64,000 nt of DNA from positions 2,418,001 to 2,482,000 of the forward strand of contig CP126125.1 of assembly GCA_030123525.1 (NCBI GenBank), read 5' to 3'. Numbering within the stretch: position 1 is the stretch's first letter; every line of letters begins with the position of its first letter. Below the pieces are notes generated by a model. That model made no database searches. It had not been told where the DNA came from and saw only the letters and a program-made list of their open reading frames with translations. The translations under genes were made by a program, and so were the position numbers. Below are positions 45,850-52,460 of the stretch, piece by piece. The DNA is from ELB16-189 sp018266435. Its GTDB lineage: Bacteria > Bacteroidota > Bacteroidia > Cytophagales > Cyclobacteriaceae.

Positions 45850-45885
45850 CTCTTTAGTCTTTGTCTTGCGTCTAAAGTCTTGAAT

Positions 45886-46641
45886 TTACCACTCCGCAGT
45901 TGGGTCGATTTTAAATACTTCGCTCATTTCATCGAGCAGGGGCTGAAGGTGTTCCGTGTGCTTTCCGGTTCGCCCGCCATAAGCCGGAGCAATTGTTGCC
46001 AGGTTTGGAAGGTGAAGTTGTGTTTGTGAAATCACCTCTTCAATTTTTACTATCCATTTTGTTTTCAATGCTTGTTCGCCTAAAAATATTTTTGAGTGGA
46101 TGATCTCGCCTTCGTTGGGAGATTCTTCAAAAATGCCGAGTGCATAGGGTAGTGTATAGGCTAAAGAGTTTTGTAATCGCGAGATACTTTCTTCTGTAGC
46201 TGAACCCAGTTGTTTAATCCATGTGTTGGCATGCAGGGTGTGGTAATGCAGTTCGCCTTTTATTTTTTTTGCCAAAAGTGACAGCGGTTCGTAAGAAGAT
46301 TGCGTCAGCAGTTGCCAACGAAGCGCATCGGCCGTGTCGAACAAGAAGTGGCGGATCAAACTGAAATCATACTCGCCATTGGGTAACTCTACCAGTTGGC
46401 AGTTGTGAAACTGATTGGCACTTCGTGTAAAGGCGGCAGCATCGGGCTCAGGTTCGCCCAAGGTGGCAAGCAGTTGATACAGGGCATGACTTTGTCCGAT
46501 CTTATCCTGTGCCATGGAAGAAAAAGCAATGTCTTCTTCCAGCAGCGGTCCCAGTCCTGTCCACTCGCTGTTACGGTGACCGAAGATGAGCAGGTCATCA
46601 GCCATTTTATACAACAGTTCTTTTAAAGCTTCCGTATTCAT
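45886..46641 (-). CDS. paaC: 1,2-phenylacetyl-CoA epoxidase subunit PaaC
   Basis: A 251-residue ferritin-like helical protein, the structural partner of PaaA in the phenylacetyl-CoA epoxidase. Marks: ADDLLIFGHRNSEWTGLGP, EEDIAFSSMAQDKIGQSHAL, and the late ELHYHTLHANTWIKQLG and GGRTGKHTEHLQPLL. PaaC lacks a full di-iron site but stabilises PaaA. Only 3 bases separate it from paaB. Confidence 0.94.
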   Translation of the reverse strand: MNTEALKELLYKMADDLLIFGHRNSEWTGLGPLLEEDIAFSSMAQDKIGQSHALYQLLATLGEPEPDAAAFTRSANQFHNCQLVELPNGEYDFSLIRHFLFDTADALRWQLLTQSSYEPLSLLAKKIKGELHYHTLHANTWIKQLGSATEESISRLQNSLAYTLPYALGIFEESPNEGEIIHSKIFLGEQALKTKWIVKIEEVISQTQLHLPNLATIAPAYGGRTGKHTEHLQPLLDEMSEVFKIDPTAEW

Positions 46642-46644
46642 GGT

Positions 46645-47244
46645 TTACTGCTTAGGTCTCTCTAAAAATTCTTTCAACTTGTCGCCCCCCTTATAATCTG
46701 ATGCATCGCGGAATTTTTTTTCGGGCAAGGTGAGCCATAGATCTTTTTCTTCATCGGAAGTAAACCGGATTTTACTTTTATCAATTGCCCATACGTTGTA
46801 AATAATTTTGCCAGTGCCAAATAAATCTTTGGCCAGGAACATAGCTTCTGTAGGAGCGCCCGCTTCAACGGTACCTACATTTACATGTTGTTTGCCGCGC
46901 TTTGCCAGTTGATAAATTTCAAAAGTCTTTTTTGAGAAATTTGAATTTTCTGATTGAATCAACTCGTATGCACTTTGATTACCTTCGGTGGTGGGTGATA
47001 CAAAGATATCGCATGTGTCGGCCACGTAAATGGATGTGCAAGTAAATCTGCGCGTGAATGTTTCTTTGGCCAGAACATACGCCATTTCCAGATTAGGTGC
47101 ATGCACTGCTCCTTCGTGTTGAAAGGGCTTGCCTTCTTTGGCTTGGACAAACACTTCGAATGTGCCAAACTGATCCAATGGCTTTTTGGCTTTAGTACTT
47201 TCCATTTCAGGAAGACGGGTCACACGCGGATCAAGCGATTTCAA
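46645..47244 (-). CDS. paaB: 1,2-phenylacetyl-CoA epoxidase subunit PaaB, double-domain form
   Basis: A 199-residue PaaB, about twice the length of the E. coli subunit. Two similar blocks can be seen: FGTFEVFVQAKEGKPFQHEG with NLEMAYVLAKETFTRR, and KTFEIYQLAKRGKQHVNVG with TEAMFLAKDLFGTGK. This looks like an internal duplication of the small PaaB domain. PaaB bridges PaaA/PaaC heterodimers in the epoxidase. It precedes paaC by 3 bases; paaA is not adjacent, since a CotH gene intervenes. Confidence 0.88.
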   Translation of the reverse strand: MKSLDPRVTRLPEMESTKAKKPLDQFGTFEVFVQAKEGKPFQHEGAVHAPNLEMAYVLAKETFTRRFTCTSIYVADTCDIFVSPTTEGNQSAYELIQSENSNFSKKTFEIYQLAKRGKQHVNVGTVEAGAPTEAMFLAKDLFGTGKIIYNVWAIDKSKIRFTSDEEKDLWLTLPEKKFRDASDYKGGDKLKEFLERPKQ

Positions 47245-47359
47245 GGAATATTAAATTATTTTACAAATATACCAGTTTACCGGTTTTCGTTCGTGTAATT
47301 TTAATTTTAGCCAACACGATTTACGGTTACCTTGTTGAGTTCTTTATGATAAGTAACTG

Positions 47360-47596
47360 ATGAAATACCTTGATCTTTTGTGGGCAAGTGACTGGCTGCG
47401 GAAGTATTATCCAAAATACGATTCCAATGAACTGATGCTGTTGGTTGACGACATTCTTAAATGGCTTGACGAAGAGTTGCCCGATGACAGCAGTACACTA
47501 GTTTACCTGAAAAGCCTGTACCGTTCACCGGCCGAGGCATTACTCTCCGTTTGGAAAGAAATTCAGTTATTGATGGGAGCGTACTGGAAAAACTAA
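47360..47596 (+). CDS. Hypothetical small acidic protein
   Basis: A 78-residue frame on the plus strand, opposite in direction to its neighbours, starting MKYLDLLWASDWLRKYYPKY. It is rich in Leu, Asp, Trp and Tyr with helical periodicity (LMLLVDDILKWLDEELPDDS) and does not lie over another gene, so it may be real. No family recognised. It converges with the CotH gene (17 bases between stops). Confidence 0.5.
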   Translation: MKYLDLLWASDWLRKYYPKYDSNELMLLVDDILKWLDEELPDDSSTLVYLKSLYRSPAEALLSVWKEIQLLMGAYWKN

Positions 47597-47612
47597 AACT
47601 GTAAGAGAGGTG

Positions 47613-49280
47613 CTATTGTTTAGTCAACCTCAGGTGTCTGACTTCCTGATTCATTTGTACGCGCACAATATATGTACCGGGTGAAAGGTAGGAGCTGTAC
47701 TCCCATCCGTAGGCACCCGCTACAGCGTGATGGATCAAACTGCTTTCGATTTTGCTACCTAATGCAGTATAAATTTCAAGAGTAACATCAGCCGGTTCTG
47801 GTATTGTATATTGAATAGTGAATTTTGAAGTAACGGGGTTGGGGAAACCAAGGACCTCAAATTGTGATTCACGATTTTGAACGACTGTTATTGTTTGAAT
47901 ATTTGCATCGAGCCAGTTCATTCGCTGGGTGATCCAGTTTTTTAGCCACGTTATTTCACTGGTATAGGAGTTGCCAACATAATAGTTGGGCCATACATAT
48001 TGCCCCAGTATGGGCCACTGTGTAAAATTTCGTTGCTGCGCTGATGACGTTGTCAGCACGGAAGCAACCGAGTCCACATAGTGAAGAATTTTTTGTGTTT
48101 GAAAAGGGCCATTTCTCAGAGCGGCCCATCGTTTAGCTACTTTATTGTTAAAGGCTAGATCTTGAAAAAGCTTGTCCCACCAGAATGGAATCAAAAAGTA
48201 ATCGGTAGGGCAAATGGTATTGTAGGCTGTGACAAATCCTTCGGGGTTGCCTTTTGTGCAATAATCTACATTGCCAAACCCTTCGTTAAAATCCCAAATG
48301 GGACCCATGGAAAGTTTACCTCCTTTTGAGTCTTTGTCTTTATACATGAAGGTGCTTAGCCGGTAGCCATCTGGATTTTTGGTGGCTTCCATCATCAGGT
48401 AAAAATCCACGAAAGAATCGATGTCAATGTACTTCTGATAACCGCTGACTGTATCTCTGAAGCCCGAACTGCTCAGGGTATTTTCAAATGCATCCATGTA
48501 TTGCTTGATGTAGGCTTGTTGTTGGGCGGTAATATCAACGTCTTTGGGGTAGCTGTATTGAAAGTAGACCACTTGATTGTAAGCCCGGTGTAGCGGGGGA
48601 TAGGAAGATGACCAGCCGGCACCGCCACCGCCAGTTGTTTTATCTATTTTGATGATGTACCCTCCGGTTATGGCATCTCCTGAGTTGTCGCTGGTTTTGA
48701 GTTTAGAAATGTTTACCCGGTATTTGTCGCGTTTAATTTTTTCTAACAGTACATAAACTCCCTGATACACTCCATTGAGAACCAATTCGCAAAACTGAAC
48801 CCGTGAGGCATATCGCCCTTGGGCTCGCCCCATGGTGTAGGCCAGTGCATCGCGCACCAATGTTTTATCGTCATAGGCGGCATACAATACCCAGTCATCT
48901 TTTGCGGGCATGCCGAGTAGGGAAGCATCTATTGCGTTTCCGGTAGTGTCGCGCACTTCAATGCCATATTGTTTTTTAGGAAATGATTGTGAACTGGATC
49001 CCCTGAGTTCAATTCCAATATTTCCATTGAAATCATTGTACGGGTCAGTAATATTATTGGTAGCTCCGTGCCCATTGTAAATGATGCCCATGGATGCGGG
49101 GATTTTGGGGTCGTCTGGTATATCCTGACTGTGCGTATCAATGACTACAATAGGCAAAACCGAAGAAGTAAAGGTAACTTGTGCGTGGCCGGCTGGCCCC
49201 AGGCTTAAGGAAAGGGATAATGGAATAATAAATTTAATTATCAGATCAGATTTTTTTATGAAATACTCGAGGTGATTCAT
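47613..49280 (-). CDS. CotH kinase family protein with T9SS sorting domain
   Basis: Start taken at 49280 (MNHLEYFIKK), which gives a long signal peptide ending PAGHAQ. The 555-residue product has a CotH kinase domain: GIELRGSSSQSFPKKQYGIE (substrate loop), the catalytic-type FVDFYLMMEATKNPDGYRLS, and metal-binding PIWDFNEGFGN. The C-terminal 85 residues are a T9SS sorting domain (FEVLGFPNPVTSKFTIQYTI to VRHLRLTKQ). CotH proteins phosphorylate spore-coat proteins in Bacillus; in Bacteroidota they are exported and have an unknown target. It sits between paaA and paaB, interrupting the epoxidase cluster. Confidence 0.9.
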   Translation of the reverse strand: MNHLEYFIKKSDLIIKFIIPLSLSLSLGPAGHAQVTFTSSVLPIVVIDTHSQDIPDDPKIPASMGIIYNGHGATNNITDPYNDFNGNIGIELRGSSSQSFPKKQYGIEVRDTTGNAIDASLLGMPAKDDWVLYAAYDDKTLVRDALAYTMGRAQGRYASRVQFCELVLNGVYQGVYVLLEKIKRDKYRVNISKLKTSDNSGDAITGGYIIKIDKTTGGGGAGWSSSYPPLHRAYNQVVYFQYSYPKDVDITAQQQAYIKQYMDAFENTLSSSGFRDTVSGYQKYIDIDSFVDFYLMMEATKNPDGYRLSTFMYKDKDSKGGKLSMGPIWDFNEGFGNVDYCTKGNPEGFVTAYNTICPTDYFLIPFWWDKLFQDLAFNNKVAKRWAALRNGPFQTQKILHYVDSVASVLTTSSAQQRNFTQWPILGQYVWPNYYVGNSYTSEITWLKNWITQRMNWLDANIQTITVVQNRESQFEVLGFPNPVTSKFTIQYTIPEPADVTLEIYTALGSKIESSLIHHAVAGAYGWEYSSYLSPGTYIVRVQMNQEVRHLRLTKQ

Positions 49281-49433
49281 CCGGTAATTAATTTTTTTTG
49301 GGATCGGATTTTTAGTACACCAGGTTTGCAACTGACGGGCTTTCATTCAGTCAGGTTGGAATACCTGACTAGCGTTTAGCTGTGAATAAAATTTGTATCA
49401 TCCTCATGGTTTGCATGCCATAACTTCAAACAA

Positions 49434-50420
49434 TCAAGCCAGTGGCATGATGTATTTTGTGCTTGGGGTTTTCAATGCTTCTCTTACCCAGCGTCCTCGT
49501 TCTTCGGCTATTCTTCTTACTTCCAACCTCTCCTTATTGCAAGGGCCATCGCCATTGATCACGCGTTTAAATTCTTCCCAGTCGGGTTCGGTATAATCCC
49601 ACTTTCCGGTTTCTGGATTTTTTTTCAACAACGGATCGGGAATGGTGAAGCCCAGCTCCCATATTTTGGGCACATACATATCGAGAAACTGGTTACGCAT
49701 ATCATCGTTGGTGCCCATCTTCACTTTCCAGCGCATGAGTATTTCGGTGTGTGCCGAAATTTTATCACTCGGCCCGAAGAAGTGCATCATGGGTGGCCAC
49801 CAGCGGTTGAGCGCTTCTTGAAACATATCGCGTTGTTTTTGTGTGCCGCTGGCCAAATAAATCACGCAGTGGTGTCCGTACTTTAAGTGAAAAGATTCTT
49901 CGGCACAGATGCGGTCGAGTGCGCGGCAATATGGGCCGTAGCTTCCTTTGGCATTGGCCAACTGATTTACGATAGCCCCGGCATCGACCAGCCACGAAAT
50001 GAAACAGCAATCGGCCCAGGTGAAGGTGGGGTAATTAAATACATTAGAGTATTTTGATTTGCCGTTGATGAGGTCATCAATCATTTGCTCGCGCGGTTTG
50101 CCGAGTGTTTCGGCAGCGCTGTATAATAACTGGGCGTGGCCTACTTCGTCTTGCACTTTGGCCATGAGTGATAGTTTGCGTTTGAACCCGGGTGCGCGGG
50201 TGATCCAGGTTCCTTCGGGAAGCGCACCGATGATTTCGCTGTGCGCGTGCTGCTCGATCATGCGAATGAGTTGCTTGCGGTAAAGCTGCGGCATCCAGTC
50301 GGTGGGCTCAATTTTTTCTCCGCGTGCAATTCGTGCTTCAAATGCAGCTAACAAGACCGGATCTTCCTGAGCGATGCTGTCTGTTTTTATTCCTTCGAAT
50401 GTATTTCCGCCACCGTACAT
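49434..50420 (-). CDS. paaA: 1,2-phenylacetyl-CoA epoxidase subunit PaaA
   Basis: The ATG at 50420 (MYGGGNTFEGIKTDSIAQED) is chosen because the longer frame from 50555 reads into repeat copy B. The 328-residue product is the catalytic, di-iron subunit that makes the epoxide on the phenylacetyl-CoA ring. Iron ligands lie in QDEVGHAQLLYSA and CAEESFHLKYGHH. GAIVNQLANAKGSYGPYCRAL is also typical. Same strand as paaB/paaC but separated by the CotH gene and the plus-strand small ORF. Confidence 0.95.
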   Translation of the reverse strand: MYGGGNTFEGIKTDSIAQEDPVLLAAFEARIARGEKIEPTDWMPQLYRKQLIRMIEQHAHSEIIGALPEGTWITRAPGFKRKLSLMAKVQDEVGHAQLLYSAAETLGKPREQMIDDLINGKSKYSNVFNYPTFTWADCCFISWLVDAGAIVNQLANAKGSYGPYCRALDRICAEESFHLKYGHHCVIYLASGTQKQRDMFQEALNRWWPPMMHFFGPSDKISAHTEILMRWKVKMGTNDDMRNQFLDMYVPKIWELGFTIPDPLLKKNPETGKWDYTEPDWEEFKRVINGDGPCNKERLEVRRIAEERGRWVREALKTPSTKYIMPLA

Positions 50421-50460
50421 AATAGCTATGATTTTGAATGACAAAAATACGAAATCTTGG

Positions 50461-50563
50461 CTTGCTATTTTGCGGCAGGGATGGAGCGGTATGGTTGAGC
50501 CCGAAATGGAAAGTGCGGTGGGTTGGCGAGTAGCGACAGCCCGCCCGGCCGCCAAAAAATTAC
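50461..50563 (-). repeat. GC-rich dispersed repeat-like element, copy B
   Basis: A non-coding block before paaA. Read on the minus strand it starts ATTTTTTGGCGGCC and carries, in order, blocks related to copy A near 34.4 kb: ACCGCACTTTCCATTTC, GGCTCAACCATACCGCT and TCCCTGC. It begins exactly at the stop of the NTF2-like gene. It is responsible for a spurious N-terminal extension of the paaA frame. Confidence 0.6.
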
Positions 50564-50922
50564 TGATGAAATACGCTTGACTTGACGATGAGTTCGTTTT
50601 TGATTTCGAGCATTTCGCCTACGTAAAGATCATCTTCGCCAACAACGTGCCGAACATACTCCATGAACACGCGATCTTGATTTGGCGTGAGCCGCACAAT
50701 TTTATAACGAAGCGATGGCAGCCGATCGAAAGCATCTTGCCACCACGCGCGTAGCGCTGCTTTGCCTTTGATGAGGCCGTTGGTTTCAGGCTGGCGCACT
50801 TTCAGTTTGGGGCTGAAGTGCTCGGCCTGATCGTGGTACAGGGAAAGTAGTTGATCCAGATTTTTTGTATTGAACGCATCGAACCATTGGGTTGCAATTG
50901 CATTTAGTTCATGATCTGTCAT
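50560..50922 (-). CDS. NTF2-like/SnoaL-fold protein
   Basis: A 120-residue protein with the NTF2-like cone fold: WFDAFNTKNLDQLLSLYHDQ at the start, then GLIKGKAALRAWWQDAFDRL and VRLTPNQDRVFMEYVRHVVGE. The family binds or isomerises small hydrophobic ligands, or is structural. No function assigned. Its position upstream of paaA on the same strand may mean a link to aromatic catabolism, but the GC-rich repeat separates them. Confidence 0.85.
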   Translation of the reverse strand: MTDHELNAIATQWFDAFNTKNLDQLLSLYHDQAEHFSPKLKVRQPETNGLIKGKAALRAWWQDAFDRLPSLRYKIVRLTPNQDRVFMEYVRHVVGEDDLYVGEMLEIKNELIVKSSVFHQ

Positions 50923-50925
50923 AAA

Positions 50926-51072
50926 TTATTCGATGGCGTGAATGGTGACCCAGTAACGATAAGCTACAAGGGCCTTGTCGAGTTTAGAAAGTTTGGTGAT
51001 GTCGCGCTGGCTGTAGCGGGGCAAAATGAGTTTGTTCAACTGGGCCAGGATTTGAAAGGCAATTTTTTTCAT
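50926..51072 (-). CDS. Small conserved-looking basic protein of 48 residues
   Basis: A short frame translated directly from the minus strand: it opens MKKIAFQILAQLNKLILPRY and ends YRYWVTIHAIE. It starts four bases before the stop region of the DUF6090-like remnant and ends 3 bases before the NTF2-like start. I have an impression of similar small proteins of this form (short hydrophobic helix, SKLDKALVAYRYWVT) across Bacteroidota, but cannot confirm. Tight packing and codon use typical of the neighbours support it as real. Confidence 0.7.
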   Translation of the reverse strand: MKKIAFQILAQLNKLILPRYSQRDITKLSKLDKALVAYRYWVTIHAIE

Positions 51073-51076
51073 TTCG

Positions 51077-51481
51077 TTACTTATCAATTTCAGCTTGGAG
51101 TTTTTCTAATAACTCAATGCTGCGAGGCATGGAGGTGTATATTAAACCGGAGCGTACCAAACTTGTTCGCTTTTGCATGTGTTGAAGTTGTATTTTTAAA
51201 CTCTCCTGTACTTTGATGGCTTTATAAATTCTTTGTTGATTAAAGGGTGTTTGGTAATTCATCTCATCAAAGGTAAGGATATCAAATAATTCTAATTGAT
51301 AGCCGCTTAAGCTGATATTGTTTTCCTGTTGCATGATGGCGTTGTCGCCATAGTAACTAAAAATCAATGACTTCAGTTCATTGTTGCGGATCAGTTTGAA
51401 GTTGCCGGTAAATTTAAGCTCGTCATATACTGCGGTGAAAAAATTGAGATAGATGAGACAGTAAAACTCTTTCTGGTCTAA
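51077..51481 (-). pseudogene. Truncated DUF6090-like gene, C-terminal remnant
   Basis: The minus-strand frame is open from a TAG at 51482-51484 to the stop at 51077, about 134 codons, with no ATG or GTG start (only an internal TTG at 51367). It reads AVYDELKFTGNFKLIRNNEL, then LKSLIFSYYGDN, the pattern of the periplasmic part of DUF6090 membrane proteins. The expected N-terminal membrane helix is absent. Upstream DNA is AT-rich and unrelated, so the 5' end seems to have been lost at about 51.48 kb. Confidence 0.65.
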
Positions 51482-51573
51482 CTAAAAATTGTAATTTTGA
51501 CCAAGTACTCTTAACCCAAATTGGGTAAATTTTTTTTTAGGATGAGTCACAGTAATTGTAAAACCACACGACA

Positions 51574-52167
51574 ATGACATTAAAAGATTTTATTAGTCAG
51601 TACGACAAAGAAAATTCAATTGTTCTTCTTGAGGGTAAAAGAGATGTTTTAGAAGCAGATCAAGAGAAACTAGAATCGCTTGGTAAAATATTAGCCTCAA
51701 CAACTTCAAAAATGATATTCAGAAGTGGTAATGCGAACGGTGCCGATTATTATTTTTCAATCGGGGTATCTTCGGTTGACAAATCACGCTTGCAGGTTAT
51801 TACGCCTTACTCTGGACATAGACAAAAATCAAATCACGCATACGACACGATTTCCTTAGATAAAATAAATCTTGCTGCTGAAGCAGAAGTAGTTTATCAA
51901 TCAAAAAGCAATAAGAAAACAGAAAAACTAATTGACCAGTATATCTCAGGTGCAAGAGACCGATATTCAATTAAAGCAGCATATATCATCAGAGATACAA
52001 TCAAAGTAATAGGAGCTAGTAACATAGAGTCAGCAGCTTTTGGAATTTTCTATGATGATTTAAATAAACCAAAAGAAGGTGGCACGGGACACACCATGAG
52101 GGTTTGTGAACAAAATAACATTCCATTTATTACCCAAAAAGTTTGGTTTAAATGGCTGACAGAATAG
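51574..52167 (+). CDS. Orphan SLOG-like nucleotide-binding domain protein
   Basis: A 197-residue protein. The start (DFISQYDKENSIVLLEGKRD) and the segment MIFRSGNANGADYYFSIGV resemble SLOG/DprA-like Rossmann domains: the loop S51-G52-N-A-N-G56-A57-D58 fits the nucleotide-binding S/G-G-x-A-x-G-A-D motif. Later FGIFYDDLNKPKEGGTGHTM would be a second ligand loop. SLOG proteins bind nucleotides and often act in phage-defence or stress cassettes, but no effector partner is adjacent. The gene is more AT-rich than its neighbours and lies against a truncated gene, consistent with recent gain. Function uncertain. Confidence 0.6.
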   Translation: MTLKDFISQYDKENSIVLLEGKRDVLEADQEKLESLGKILASTTSKMIFRSGNANGADYYFSIGVSSVDKSRLQVITPYSGHRQKSNHAYDTISLDKINLAAEAEVVYQSKSNKKTEKLIDQYISGARDRYSIKAAYIIRDTIKVIGASNIESAAFGIFYDDLNKPKEGGTGHTMRVCEQNNIPFITQKVWFKWLTE

Positions 52168-52460
52168 AACAACCTATCGCGCACATAGCATTGCCGCAAT
52201 GAGAGGTAAAGTATTTCAATGAGTTTTTAATAAGTAAACGAACAACAGCGCTTCTATTAAACTTCTGTGCTAAAAATCCGCCACTGTGGCAATACCCTAT
52301 CCGTTAACACATTGAAGTTGTGCCTCCTCTGAAGGGGCGGTAAGTGCGAGGGATAGATAATAGAGCAATAGGTGAGGGATAGTGAGTAAATATTTAGGTC
52401 TCGACAATTTGAAATGCGCCCAAGGTTCTCAGTCATCAAACCTATTTTTCTATTTTTGAG
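52168..52460. other. Non-coding stretch with possible mobile remnant
   Basis: No convincing gene. On the minus strand a frame ends NFNVLTDRVLPQWRIFSTEV, preceded by TCTGAAGGGGC-type GC-rich sequence, and GAGGGATAG occurs twice (near 52347 and 52374). It may be a dispersed element or decayed gene. The junction with the SLOG-like gene and the following sensor gene gives no clear target-site repeat. Confidence 0.35.
52451..52458 (+). promoter_or_regulatory. Candidate -7 box of the sensor gene
   Basis: TATTTTTG fits TAnnTTTG exactly. It is only 2 bases before the ATG at 52461, so if real, translation would start at the second ATG (52479, MTRLTKQ) instead. No TTTG partner at the right distance was found. 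Confidence 0.3.

Noticed and set aside
49393..49596. Short plus-strand frame over the end of paaA
   Set aside because: Antisense to the end of a clearly identified gene, with no start signal or domain.
50421..50555. N-terminal extension of PaaA starting at 50555
   Set aside because: The extra residues are encoded by repeat copy B and have no relation to PaaA; the ATG at 50420 starts the recognised protein.
52257..52439. A 60-codon minus-strand frame ending WRIFSTEV
   Set aside because: It lacks a recognisable domain and lies in the unexplained non-coding stretch; kept only as a possible mobile or decayed element.
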